Shown here piece after piece: positions 34,861 to 44,251 of a stretch of 64,000 nt of DNA. The notes beneath the pieces were generated by a model. That model had not been told where the DNA came from. It made no database searches and saw nothing but the letters and a program-made list of their open reading frames with translations. Within the stretch, counting starts at the first letter, position 1, and each line of letters begins with the position of its first letter. This stretch comes from Rhodoferax sp. BLA1 (lineage in GTDB: Bacteria > Pseudomonadota > Gammaproteobacteria > Burkholderiales > Burkholderiaceae_C), in NCBI RefSeq assembly GCF_013416775.1, contig NZ_SZVI01000012.1, forward strand, positions 372,001 through 436,000, given 5' to 3'. Both the position numbers and the translations under genes were made by a program.

Positions 34861-35607
34861 TTATATCAATTGTTGTATTGTCGGCATTGCATCCCAAGTA
34901 CGGCCATTTAGCTCTCTTCCATTTTGCTTTTTAGCTCGCTTTTTGCCGTCAGCACCCCATCCCCCCCATTGCTTAAAGAAGAATGCAACGCCAGCCGCTT
35001 CGCATTGTTCGTGGATGTCATCCACCCATTCCTGCTTCATCGGACGTGCTTTAGGACCAGATTCGCCTCCAACAATTACCCAGTGTATGCCTGTTAGATC
35101 TAGGGTGCCAACGTCTTGGAGTAGTGGCTCTACAGACAGAAACCGAATGGATGCGTTAATTTTGCGAAGATGGGCAATTCGGGGAACGCCATGCTTTCGA
35201 TCTTCAACAGACACGCCCATCCATGCGTTGGACGGTGCGGTTTTTCCTTGGAGGTACTCGGCCATACGAGCGCTGCGCTTGGTCAGTATCTGGAATGTAT
35301 GTTGCTTGGCCTGCGCGACAACCTCAAATACCTGATCGATATAGGCGAACGTCACGTCCTCATGAAATAGATCGGACATCGAATTTACAAAATAGGTCGT
35401 CGGAGTTTTTCGCTTCAATGGGTCTTGAAGTCGCTGAGGCAGCATGGTTAGTTCAAACCCATTTTCATACCCTGGTGTTTTCATCGCCTGTAAACGAGCT
35501 GCCATACCTTCAGCGTAGCAATGTTTGCATCCTGGAGACACTTTGGTGCATCCAACAGTCGGATTCCACGTGCGTTCTGTCCATTCTATTTTACTGATAG
35601 TAGTCAT
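34861..35607 (-). CDS. DUF5131 (phage Gp37/Gp68-like) three-Cys-motif protein
   Basis: A 248-residue protein with the family signature TWNPTVGC then SPGCKHCYAE: cysteines 20, 27 and 30, a CX6CX2C cluster likely to bind a 4Fe-4S centre as in radical SAM proteins. TYFVNSMSDLFHEDV, QILTKRSARM, WMGVSVEDR and VIVGGESGPKARPM are all hallmarks of the family. It is the middle gene of an XRE-DUF5131-TcmP operon. Its AAGGAG ribosome-binding site lies in the last codons of the XRE gene. The family is found in phages and mobile elements; its reaction is not known to me. Confidence 0.92.
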   Translation of the reverse strand: MTTISKIEWTERTWNPTVGCTKVSPGCKHCYAEGMAARLQAMKTPGYENGFELTMLPQRLQDPLKRKTPTTYFVNSMSDLFHEDVTFAYIDQVFEVVAQAKQHTFQILTKRSARMAEYLQGKTAPSNAWMGVSVEDRKHGVPRIAHLRKINASIRFLSVEPLLQDVGTLDLTGIHWVIVGGESGPKARPMKQEWVDDIHEQCEAAGVAFFFKQWGGWGADGKKRAKKQNGRELNGRTWDAMPTIQQLI

Positions 35608-35610
35608 TTT

Positions 35611-35847
35611 TTACTCCTTTTTTTCATGCCACTGGCGTATAACTTTCACCACTTCTTGATCGTCCAAACTCGCCAAAAGATTCAGTAGCGCTTTCATCGC
35701 AAGTGGCGCATTAGTTCCCCTCTGGTATTCCATATACGTCCGATAACGAACGCCAATTCGTTCGGCCATTTCTTTCTGCGTGACTCGTCTTTTCTCCTTG
35801 GCTTCAACTAAGGAATGCGCTCCACGTATTAGCTCTTTTAATTCCAC
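35611..35847 (-). CDS. Small XRE-family helix-turn-helix regulator
   Basis: A 78-residue DNA-binding protein. The helix-turn-helix is TQKEMAERIGVRYRTYMEYQRG (about 23-44). A short helical tail (LLNLLASLDDQEVVKVIRQWHEKK) may dimerise. It is the first gene of the XRE-DUF5131-TcmP operon with three bases before the next start, and so most likely autoregulates the cassette. An inverted repeat upstream (35939-35955) is a candidate operator. Confidence 0.88.
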   Translation of the reverse strand: MELKELIRGAHSLVEAKEKRRVTQKEMAERIGVRYRTYMEYQRGTNAPLAMKALLNLLASLDDQEVVKVIRQWHEKKE

Positions 35848-36218
35848 AGAAACCCTCGTTGCAATGACTCATTTCCAGATTAAAACATTATTTTGTAAAA
35901 ATGTCAATAAATATATCCATTTTGTTCATAAAAATGTATATTTAATGCATAAATATGTACTTATAAGATGGGTGTCTATGTGGTGAGGTATGAAAATCAT
36001 CAACACTGGAGCACTGTTTCCGTGAGCCGCGAGTGTGTATTCAGCGTGGCAATGTTTCAGGACAACGTTGTGCGGCGCAGCACGTGTAATGCATTCATGG
36101 CATTTCAGAAGAATCGTGCAGTGAATTGTTATTGATACACCTCACCAATTGCTAAACAGGGCATCGTCAATCGGGCGGCATATGCAACGTAGAATCCGCC
36201 GCAGGAGGTGGCAATGCG
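35848..36218. promoter_or_regulatory. Divergent region between XRE cassette and tnsA
   Basis: These 371 bases hold no supported gene. The first 120 are extremely AT-rich and should contain the promoter for the leftward XRE operon. The remainder returns to higher GC and precedes tnsA, whose AGGAGG (36203-36208) is ten bases before the GTG start. The step in composition suggests the boundary between the XRE/TcmP cargo module and the tns core. Confidence 0.45.
35939..35955. promoter_or_regulatory. Candidate XRE operator (inverted repeat)
   Basis: TATTTA, five bases, TAAATA: a perfect 6-base inverted repeat about 90 bases upstream of the XRE start, inside an AT-rich tract. Binding by the XRE protein is inferred from position only. 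Confidence 0.3.
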
Positions 36219-37067
36219 GTGGCAAAGCGAAGATACAGTTTCGACGAAGACAAGCTTTCTCGCTTCCTGAAAGAGGCCCGTGGACACGGGCACGGAAAGG
36301 ACTATCGACCCTGGCTCACGATTCAGGATGTGTCGTCACTGGGCCGATCTTCCCGGATCCACAGTCGCAAAACCGACCGCGAACACCACTTGTTGTCAGA
36401 CATCGAAACGGCGATGTTCTTGTTGCTTGATTGGTCCGATTCTGTGACCGACATCCGTGAACAGTTTCCGCTGGATCGGGACGAGACGCGACGCATTGCT
36501 GCCGACATGGGTGTGCGACACCCGGCCGATACACAGAGCCGAACCGACATCGTGATGACTACAGACTTTGTGGTGAATGTGCAAACCGGCGACACGAACA
36601 CGCTGGCTGCACGATCCGTAAAGCCAGCAAGTGAACTTGACAAGGTCCGTATTCTTGAGAAGCAAGAAATTGAGCGCCGTTATTGGCACGTCAAGGGCGT
36701 TGATTGGGGTCTTGTGACCAATTTGGACCTGCCCGCTCAACGCATCAAGAATCTTCGCTGGTTGCACGAAATGCAGTCGCTGCAACATATGATGGCACCG
36801 CACCCAGACTACTGGGATGACCGGTGCAGCAGATTCCTGGCCTGCTTGCCGCAGGCGACCGGAATGTCCAACAAACAGTTTGTCCGGCTTCTGGAAAGCA
36901 CACAGGGCTTTGCCAATGGCGAAGCCCTGACGGTTATACGGCATCTCGCTGCCAACAAACGGATCGCTATTGATCTCGATGCCAAGTTCGATATGCAAGG
37001 GCAGGTGGATTCGTTCATTGTTGCGGCTCAGTACGCTGCGGATCAGTCGCCCCGGAAGATAGCCTGA
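36219..37067 (+). CDS. tnsA: Transposon Tn7-type endonuclease TnsA
   Basis: TnsA nicks the 5' ends of the element so that it is fully excised. The 282 residues compare with 273 in Tn7. The restriction-enzyme-like catalytic residues fit: E63 in SDIETAMFLL, D116 in VMTTDFVV and K135 in ARSVKP, close to E63/D114/K132 of Tn7 TnsA. The C-terminal half is the winged-helix domain (VKGVDWGLVTNLDLP) that contacts TnsC. The start is GTG after AGGAGG. Its stop overlaps the tnsB start by one base (TGATG). Confidence 0.95.
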   Translation: MAKRRYSFDEDKLSRFLKEARGHGHGKDYRPWLTIQDVSSLGRSSRIHSRKTDREHHLLSDIETAMFLLLDWSDSVTDIREQFPLDRDETRRIAADMGVRHPADTQSRTDIVMTTDFVVNVQTGDTNTLAARSVKPASELDKVRILEKQEIERRYWHVKGVDWGLVTNLDLPAQRIKNLRWLHEMQSLQHMMAPHPDYWDDRCSRFLACLPQATGMSNKQFVRLLESTQGFANGEALTVIRHLAANKRIAIDLDAKFDMQGQVDSFIVAAQYAADQSPRKIA

Positions 37068-39238
37068 TGCTGTTGCAAAATGATCTGATTGAGTACGGTG
37101 ACCCGCTCGCCCGCACGATTCGGTTATTGTGGCTTAATCCAACGCAGTCTGTCGGGTTCGCCATCGACATCAACGCACACGATGCTGCGCCTGAGCTGGT
37201 GCAGTTGCACGCCCTGCAAAACGATCTGCAATCAGGACGTTCCAGGCTGCTGACAGCCGATCCCTATCTGACCATTGTGGAAGAAACATCTTTGCCTGAG
37301 CTGCGTAAACGCAGGCGAGACCACGCCTGGCAAATTGTTGAAGGTTTGGTTTGTGATGAGCCTGAGATCTACTACCCCAGGCACCGGGCGAAACGGGTTG
37401 CTGATTGTGTTGCTGCGGGGTGGACAACGAGAGCCACGATTTACCTGTATCTGCGCCGCTATTGGCAACGCGGCCAAACGCCAAATGCTTTGATTCCCGA
37501 CTTTGCCAAATCGGGTGGCAAGGGCAAGGCACGGACCGCAAACGTGGACATCAAGCGTGGCCGTCCGCGCAAGCTGGGCGAATTGCCCGGCCTCAATGTT
37601 GACGAAGACATCCGCCAAGTTTTTCGGGTTGCCGTGGCACGCTACTACACCACCCAGATCAAGTTCACATTGCGGGGTGCGTACGACCAGATGATCAAAG
37701 ACTTTTTCTGTGATCGTACGATTGACCCGGAAACTGGCCGTGTTACTCATGCCCCGAATGGAGACGTTTTGGCCAGCGGCTTTCCCAGCTTCGGCCAGTT
37801 CAATTACTGGCTGGAACAAGATCATGACCGACTGGACATCAAGCGAGAACGCTTGCGACCACGCATCTATGACAAGGATCTGCGTGGTTTGCTTGGCACC
37901 TCGACAGCGGAGGTCTGGGGCCCAGGTGCGCGCTACCAGATTGACGCGACGATAGCCGACGTGTACCTGGTTTCGCGCACAGACCGTAATAAGATCATTG
38001 GTCGCCCCGTGCTCTACGTCGTAATCGACGTATTCAGTCGAATGATTGTCGGCATCTACGTAGGCCTCGAAGGGCCATCATGGGTTGGGGCCATGATGGC
38101 TTTGGCCAACACGGCCTCCGACAAACAGGCCTTCTGTATGCAAAGTGGCCGCGAAATTGAAGTTGAGGACTGGCCTTGTCACCACCTGCCCGCCACGATT
38201 TTGGGTGACCGGGGTGAAATCGAAGGGCGCATGATAGAAACGTTGATCAACAACTTCAACGTCACAGTCGAAAGTGCGGCGGCCTACCGCGCCGACTGGA
38301 AGGGCATTGTTGAGCAACGATTCCGTCTGATCCCTGCCAAGTTCAAGCCCTATGTGCCGGGATACATCGACGTGGACTACCGCGCGCGTGGTGGCAAAGA
38401 CTATCGACTTGATGCCGTACTCGACCTTGACCAATTTACCCAGATCGTCATCGAGTGCGTGCTGTATTACAACAATCACCATGAACTGAAACGATACGAC
38501 AAGGACCGTGACCTAGCAGCCGACAACATTCCAACTGTACCCATTGACCTTTGGAATTGGGGTATAGCCAACCGTAGCGGAAGTCTCCGCCAATACCCAG
38601 AAGAATTGGTTCGTTTCAGTCTGCTGCCGTTGGAGGAAGCCACGGTTACGCTCAATGGCGTTCGGCTGAGAGGCCTTTTCTACACTTGCCAAAGGGCCTT
38701 GGAGGAACGTTGGTTCGATAGGGCGCGCCAGCGTGGCAACTGGAAGGTGACAGTCTCCTTTGACCCGCGCAACCTGGATGAAATCTACCTGCACGATCCA
38801 GTGGCGCCGATGCAGTTTCAGGTCTGCCAGTTGACCGAGAGAAGTCGGGCACATCGCCAAATATCGGTATGGGAACTCGGGCAAATGCAAGATACAGAAA
38901 AGCAGATATCGGCGAAACGGCAACCGCGTCAGCAACTGGCCGCAGCCGACTTGTCGGCCAGCATCGAAGGGATTGTGTCAGGTGCCGTAAAGCAGAAGGG
39001 TGAACCCAGCACCGAGAGTGCGGCCAAACGCACAAGAAACATCCGCGTTAACCGTGCCAACGAGAAGCAACTCAATCGAGGCGCTGAGACTTTTCGCTTC
39101 CAGGCAGATCCGTCAAGCCCGGCTTCCGGCAAGAGCGCTGATGTTCTTCAATTCCCAAGTGCAGCACCCGATGACTACAGCGAGCCCGATATCACTGAAA
39201 TCTTAGGCAGCACTCCAAGCCATGACGACAAGCCCTGA
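37067..39238 (+). CDS. tnsB: Transposon Tn7-type DDE transposase TnsB
   Basis: TnsB binds the repeated sites at both ends and carries out 3' cleavage and strand transfer. In 723 residues the catalytic triad is D293 (RYQIDATIADVY), D381 (ILGDRGEIEG) and E416 (WKGIVEQRFR). The 88- and 35-residue spacings equal those of Tn7 TnsB (D273/D361/E396). N-terminal helix-turn-helix regions (GRPRK near 165) recognise the end repeats and a disordered tail probably touches TnsC. It is the second gene of the tns operon and overlaps tnsC by 17 bases. Confidence 0.96.
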   Translation: MLLQNDLIEYGDPLARTIRLLWLNPTQSVGFAIDINAHDAAPELVQLHALQNDLQSGRSRLLTADPYLTIVEETSLPELRKRRRDHAWQIVEGLVCDEPEIYYPRHRAKRVADCVAAGWTTRATIYLYLRRYWQRGQTPNALIPDFAKSGGKGKARTANVDIKRGRPRKLGELPGLNVDEDIRQVFRVAVARYYTTQIKFTLRGAYDQMIKDFFCDRTIDPETGRVTHAPNGDVLASGFPSFGQFNYWLEQDHDRLDIKRERLRPRIYDKDLRGLLGTSTAEVWGPGARYQIDATIADVYLVSRTDRNKIIGRPVLYVVIDVFSRMIVGIYVGLEGPSWVGAMMALANTASDKQAFCMQSGREIEVEDWPCHHLPATILGDRGEIEGRMIETLINNFNVTVESAAAYRADWKGIVEQRFRLIPAKFKPYVPGYIDVDYRARGGKDYRLDAVLDLDQFTQIVIECVLYYNNHHELKRYDKDRDLAADNIPTVPIDLWNWGIANRSGSLRQYPEELVRFSLLPLEEATVTLNGVRLRGLFYTCQRALEERWFDRARQRGNWKVTVSFDPRNLDEIYLHDPVAPMQFQVCQLTERSRAHRQISVWELGQMQDTEKQISAKRQPRQQLAAADLSASIEGIVSGAVKQKGEPSTESAAKRTRNIRVNRANEKQLNRGAETFRFQADPSSPASGKSADVLQFPSAAPDDYSEPDITEILGSTPSHDDKP

Positions 39239-40844
39239 AACACCCGCATCTTCGTTGCCCGAGTACGAAGGCAATCCCTTCATCGCACGCCTCCCGCCAC
39301 TGCGGTCACAACTGCAGTTGTTGGACGCTCTGGCAGCCCGGCCGGAATACCATGCGCAGGAGCGAGGTTACGCAGCCAGCCTGCGCAAGCACTGCATCAT
39401 GCGGTTGGGGCGTTATTTCGAGCCGTTGGAGCGTCAGATCCAGCTTGCTGATCGCTTTGGCATGCTCCTTCGCCAGGGCTACATCGGTCGCAATCCTCTC
39501 ACCCACGACTACATTCGTCATCTGCAAAATGGTGCCGAACGCATCGAAGCCAAGTCACTGACGATCCCGACTCGCCAGCCGGTCGAAAATACTGCTACCA
39601 GCTTCGCGCTGGCTGGCTGCTCTGGCATCGGCAAGTCCAAGGCTATCGAGAAGGTGCTGCACCAGTACCCTCAGTGCATTCAGCACACAGACCCTTTCAG
39701 CCTGGTGCAAATCACATGGCTGAAACTGGACTGCCCGCACCAGGGGTCTCCCAAGCAGCTTTGTATCAACTTCTTCTCGGCTGTGGATCGGCTGGTCGGT
39801 ACCAACTATTTCAATTGGTACGGCAGCCGCCGCGCGAGCGTGGACGAGATGATGGTGCACATGGCGCATGTTGCCAACCTTCATGCCTTGGGCGTGCTGG
39901 TAATCGACGAAATTCAACATCTGAACAAGACCAAGATCGGCCCGGATGCATTGCTGAATTTTTTGGTCACGCTCGTGAACACCATCGGCGTGCCCGTGAT
40001 CCTGATTGGTACGCTCAGTGCGATTCCGCTGTTGCAGGAGAATTTTCGTCAGGCCCGACGCGCCAGTGGGCTGGGTTCACTGATCTGGGATCGCATGCCA
40101 AAGGGCAAGGCCTGGGACTACTTCATCAGCCAACTCTGGCAGTATCAATGGACACGTGTGCCCACGGAGATCAGTTCTGAGATTCGGGATGTTCTTTACG
40201 ATGAGAGTCAGGGCATCCTGGACATCGTTGTCAAACTTTTCATGCTGGCACAGTTGCGGGTGGTCAGTATCGGTGAGGTGAGGCACGGTCCAGAAGTTCT
40301 GACGGCTGAGTTGTTACGCAAAGTGGCCCGAGAAGACTTTCGCGTTGTTCGGCCGATGCTGGATGCATTGCGTGCGAACGATACCAAAGCATTATTAAAG
40401 TACGATGATCTGTTGCCCTTGCAAGCCCATGTGAATCAGGTATTGGCTTCGGCGGTGGCGACACCGGCAAACATGGAGCGAATGCCTGCTGCCGCAGAGC
40501 ATGTTGACGCGCCAATGCAAGACGACGGCACCGATTCAATACGCAAGGCCTTGAGTTCGCTTGGCATAGCCGACGATGTGGCGCATGTTTTGGTCAGCGA
40601 AGCGAGAGCCCTGAATCCGTCTGCCGATCCATTGCTGTTGATGGCCACGATCTCCGAACGCCTGGCGCAGCGCCCGGTGAAAGTGCGAAAACGTCAGTCG
40701 CCGAAGCTTTCAAAGGTTGTTGCACCACTTGCACAGGACTTGCGCCACGTTGTGGCGATCGGCAAAAAGGCCGGTCAATCCGGCTACCAATCGCTGCTGG
40801 CTGCCGGTCTGGTGAAGCCGCCGTTACTTGATCTTGCGGCGTGA
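39222..40844 (+). CDS. tnsC: Transposon Tn7-type AAA+ regulator TnsC
   Basis: TnsC is the ATP-dependent matchmaker between the target selector (TnsD or TnsE) and the TnsAB transposase. Walker A is AGCSGIGKSK (131-140), Walker B is VLVIDEIQHL (225-234) and VILIGTLSAIPLL carries the sensor region. The length of 540 residues matches Tn7 TnsC (about 555). It begins inside the 3' end of tnsB and is followed by tnsD after nine bases. Confidence 0.95.
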   Translation: MTTSPETPASSLPEYEGNPFIARLPPLRSQLQLLDALAARPEYHAQERGYAASLRKHCIMRLGRYFEPLERQIQLADRFGMLLRQGYIGRNPLTHDYIRHLQNGAERIEAKSLTIPTRQPVENTATSFALAGCSGIGKSKAIEKVLHQYPQCIQHTDPFSLVQITWLKLDCPHQGSPKQLCINFFSAVDRLVGTNYFNWYGSRRASVDEMMVHMAHVANLHALGVLVIDEIQHLNKTKIGPDALLNFLVTLVNTIGVPVILIGTLSAIPLLQENFRQARRASGLGSLIWDRMPKGKAWDYFISQLWQYQWTRVPTEISSEIRDVLYDESQGILDIVVKLFMLAQLRVVSIGEVRHGPEVLTAELLRKVAREDFRVVRPMLDALRANDTKALLKYDDLLPLQAHVNQVLASAVATPANMERMPAAAEHVDAPMQDDGTDSIRKALSSLGIADDVAHVLVSEARALNPSADPLLLMATISERLAQRPVKVRKRQSPKLSKVVAPLAQDLRHVVAIGKKAGQSGYQSLLAAGLVKPPLLDLAA

Positions 40845-40853
40845 TGGTGACCA

Positions 40854-42605
40854 ATGCTTGCATACTTCCCAAAGTTCTACCCCGGAGAGTTACTGTACAG
40901 CGTGCTGGCACGCTACTACCTGCATGTCGGGGCACCAGGACCGATGCACACGCTGGATACTTTGTTTGGCAACCGAAAGGTTATCGCCACTTTTGACTTG
41001 CCGGGACATCTCCAGTCTCTGGCTGATCGAGTTCCGTCAGATCAAGGTTTGAGCGTGGACCGCATTATTGACACACTCACACTGTTTCCCTACTTCACTG
41101 CGTTCGAACCTCCGGTGCGGCAGGAAAAGACTCGTGATGCAATGCGGAGCGGTACTATCGACGGGCTGCATGTGCGCCTTGGGCTGTCGGCGTTTCGTAT
41201 TGGACGCAACCAACGGCTACGCTTTTGTCCAGAGTGTGCTTTAAGGATGAAGTCGGCGCATGGTGAACTGTGGTGGTGTCGAGATCATCAGTTGCCTGGC
41301 GTCCTGGTCTGTCCAGAACATGCTTGCCTACTGCTGGACAGCACGGTCTCGTTTCTGCAATTCAGTCGGCACGAGTTTGTCGCGGCGACGCAGGAAACTT
41401 GTCCACCACATGCCCGGCCAGCGGCGCCCGTGGTGGATCAAGCATGTTTGACACACCTGCATCGTGTGGCTCGACGTAGCTCTGATTTATTGTGCAGCCC
41501 ACCGGCTCCGCGTACTTTGTCGCGTTGGACTACGTTTTATCGTAGTCAGATGCTCGAAGTCGGCTTGGCCAAGTCGGTTTCGACGATGGATCAACACCGC
41601 TTTGATTGTGAGTTTCGCAATTTCTATGGCTGCGTTCTGGATCTGTTGCCCTCCGTGATGGACGGCGGCGATTTTGCTGGTGACTGGCTGGCTTCAATGG
41701 TACGCAAGCATCGCAAAGCCAATCATCCTCTGTATCACGTACTGCTCCAGGATTTCCTGGCGCAGCGGGCGCGACCGGTATCGCCGTTTGGTGCTGGACC
41801 TTGGCCCTGCATTAACCCCTTGGCAAAGCATCGTTCACATTCGCCGATCAAGACCTTTACCCAACATCGAAACCACGGTAGCAGGGTGGGTGTGTTTTCC
41901 TGCATCTGCGGCTATGTCTACACCCGGTGCCTCGACTCGCACACAGGTACGTTGGGGTTGCCTCGTTTTCTGCACTATGGCCCACTTCTGGAACCTGTGT
42001 TGCGTCAACTTGTGATGGCAAGCACTGGGCTGAGAGAGGTCGGTCGATCACTGGGACTAGATCCGAAGACCGTGGTGCGCTTGGCAAGCGAGTTGGGCAT
42101 TGCTGTTTCGTGGAAACCCACGTTATTTGACAAGCGGCAGCGAGTGACACCGAAAGTGGCGGTGCAATGCGTGTCCCCGTCATCGCACCTCAGCCCCGCA
42201 GTATCAGCAACTCGCGATATCTCAAGTCGAACCCGCTGTGACTGGCCTGAGATTGATGATGCCTGGGCTGCGAAGCTTAACGCATGGGTCGGCACTGTTC
42301 ATGCGGAGAATCCACCGGTGCGCATCACTGTTGCTGAACTGGAGCGTCGACTTAACCTGCGTGGCTGGTTGCTCAAGCGGCGACATCGTTTGCCGCAGAC
42401 GATGGCATTCCTGGCGCGAGTCGTTGAGACCACTGAGGCCTTCCAACTGCGCCGCATTCATTGGGCCATCGTCGAATTGGAGCGGTGTGGCGCTCAAGTC
42501 AAAGCATGGCAGGTCATGCGTAAAGCGGGCCTGCGCTCGACCAGTCTGGTTGTAATCAATGCAATCCTCGATGCTGCGCCCATCCCCTCGCGCATGGCTG
42601 CATGA
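40854..42605 (+). CDS. tnsD: Transposon Tn7-type attTn7 target selector TnsD (TniQ family)
   Basis: TnsD binds the 3' end of glmS and directs insertion to attTn7. The N-terminal TniQ domain (PKFYPGELLYSVLARY) has a zinc site: C125 and C128 (CPEC), C153 and H156 (CPEH), matching the CCCH finger of Tn7 TnsD, with a further C142/H145 pair. The C-terminal part has helix-turn-helix segments (VGRSLGLDPKTVVRLASELG) for DNA reading. The insertion site of this very element confirms the targeting. The stop overlaps the tnsE start (ATGA). Confidence 0.94.
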   Translation: MLAYFPKFYPGELLYSVLARYYLHVGAPGPMHTLDTLFGNRKVIATFDLPGHLQSLADRVPSDQGLSVDRIIDTLTLFPYFTAFEPPVRQEKTRDAMRSGTIDGLHVRLGLSAFRIGRNQRLRFCPECALRMKSAHGELWWCRDHQLPGVLVCPEHACLLLDSTVSFLQFSRHEFVAATQETCPPHARPAAPVVDQACLTHLHRVARRSSDLLCSPPAPRTLSRWTTFYRSQMLEVGLAKSVSTMDQHRFDCEFRNFYGCVLDLLPSVMDGGDFAGDWLASMVRKHRKANHPLYHVLLQDFLAQRARPVSPFGAGPWPCINPLAKHRSHSPIKTFTQHRNHGSRVGVFSCICGYVYTRCLDSHTGTLGLPRFLHYGPLLEPVLRQLVMASTGLREVGRSLGLDPKTVVRLASELGIAVSWKPTLFDKRQRVTPKVAVQCVSPSSHLSPAVSATRDISSRTRCDWPEIDDAWAAKLNAWVGTVHAENPPVRITVAELERRLNLRGWLLKRRHRLPQTMAFLARVVETTEAFQLRRIHWAIVELERCGAQVKAWQVMRKAGLRSTSLVVINAILDAAPIPSRMAA

Positions 42606-44251
42606 GCCGGTTATTTTTTCGGCAGCTTGCCAAGCTTGGCCCAGAACAAGTCGAGTTGTACTGGCTTGCTGGCCTTTTTGAGGAGGAGAATGCGTGGTTC
42701 ATCCGTGCCGTGATGCGCGGCATGGAGTCGAATCGGTATAGCATGGTTTCATTGCCTATTGGTCTGGCGCCATTGCTTTCGCTAGGGCATGTCTTTTCGG
42801 AAGGCGAGATGCTGTCATTGCCTGCACGCGGCATACATGGCAACGCGACAGTCATGGATATGTCTGACTATGAGGAAATTACCTCCGCTGATATCCCGCC
42901 AGAGCTTTATTCATTTGGTGGGAAGGGAGTCGGCATCCAACGACTGCTCCGGTATCGCACGGGGCACGGAGAGGTCCTGATTCCTTCCTTCGAACTGATC
43001 CGCTACCTTTTCCTGCACAACCGCACCCTGGCGAACGCCGTCATACGCCCCGGTGCATTGAACCTGCTGTTTCACCCCGAAGTCCCAGGCTACCGACGGG
43101 AGTTGAAGTTGCGCTTCACATCGCGGATCCCCAAAAGTTGCTTGTCGCGCCACTTTGCACAGGAGTTTGCGTGGATCGCGCTTGATCCCGATGCACGACG
43201 GGCTTGGGATAGCGTCTGCCTTCAAAGCCAGGGCAAGCAGTACGTGACCTTCACGCCGCCGCCACTTAGGGAGTCGGAATGGATGTTTAGGGGCGTTCAG
43301 TATGGTCATCTATGGTTGGTGCTCGAACTACTGCATCTGACCGGCAAGAACCACCCTTGCGACGAATTGCACTACGGTCACCCTTCCATGAAGGAAGTAA
43401 TTCACAGCGCGGGTGAAAATGGCAAAAAACCAGATGCGGATTCCGACGACGAAGACGGTGACACGTCGAGGGAGCACGTTACCTACGACTACGAACTTGA
43501 TGATGGGCAGGATGGGGCCAAAGCCGGAGGACAGAAGACGAAGGACACTTATTCAAAGCAATCCGACTTTGATCGAAGTATCACAGTCGAAAAATTGCTG
43601 ATCAAAGTGGACAGGCCGGGTGGTGTGCAAACGAATGAAACTGTTCCCGCAACGGGCCCGCGTTCCGAGATACGCAAGACCATCAAAGTCAGTTCGGGTG
43701 AACAAAGCCTCAGTGCAAAGCTGCCATCACTTGAGTTCAAGTTGCTGACGCCTGCAGCGTGGGATTGCATTGGTGATCTGGAGGCGCTGGCTGGCACGGT
43801 GAGGCATATGGCGAACAGGCTGCCTTGGGTCCGTTTCGCAATGTCACTCTGTCAACTCAAGGCGGGACGGGTGTTTTCGATGGCGAATCGAAAGCCGCGG
43901 GTAGCACTTGTGGTGATAATAATGCCTCCAGATAACCCTTCAATCGTGTTGTTGGATGTAGATCGAACAGGCGATGTCGCACTGTCAATGGTTGCATTGC
44001 ACTTCCATCGCTATTCGTCGTTTGACGTGGTCGAGGCTTCGGTCAAACGGGCACTGGACGGCTTGGTCGATGGTAGCGGTCACTGGGATCATAAGATTGA
44101 GCGTGAATTGACCGATATTTGCGGATGCGAACGATTGCCCAAGATGCTGACTCCGAGGAGCGACGCCAATATACGGGGGCAGACGGCTTTGTGGGCGATG
44201 AAATTGCTGCGCAGGCTGGGACTGGAGGTCGTACCCAGTGATTCCGAATGA
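42602..44251 (+). CDS. tnsE: Transposon Tn7-type target selector TnsE
   Basis: A 549-residue protein in the fifth position of a tnsABCDE operon, matching TnsE of Tn7 (about 538 residues) in length, place and overall pattern. TnsE directs transposition to replicating DNA on conjugating plasmids through the sliding clamp, so the element has a route for horizontal spread as well as attTn7. The middle (about 275-350) is charged and probably disordered; the C-terminal 180 residues (LGVSILG-like fold region, here MLTPRSDANIRGQTALWAMKL without the exact Tn7 wording) should be the DNA-binding domain. The stop codon touches the innermost left-end repeat. Confidence 0.88.
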   Translation: MSRLFFRQLAKLGPEQVELYWLAGLFEEENAWFIRAVMRGMESNRYSMVSLPIGLAPLLSLGHVFSEGEMLSLPARGIHGNATVMDMSDYEEITSADIPPELYSFGGKGVGIQRLLRYRTGHGEVLIPSFELIRYLFLHNRTLANAVIRPGALNLLFHPEVPGYRRELKLRFTSRIPKSCLSRHFAQEFAWIALDPDARRAWDSVCLQSQGKQYVTFTPPPLRESEWMFRGVQYGHLWLVLELLHLTGKNHPCDELHYGHPSMKEVIHSAGENGKKPDADSDDEDGDTSREHVTYDYELDDGQDGAKAGGQKTKDTYSKQSDFDRSITVEKLLIKVDRPGGVQTNETVPATGPRSEIRKTIKVSSGEQSLSAKLPSLEFKLLTPAAWDCIGDLEALAGTVRHMANRLPWVRFAMSLCQLKAGRVFSMANRKPRVALVVIIMPPDNPSIVLLDVDRTGDVALSMVALHFHRYSSFDVVEASVKRALDGLVDGSGHWDHKIERELTDICGCERLPKMLTPRSDANIRGQTALWAMKLLRRLGLEVVPSDSE

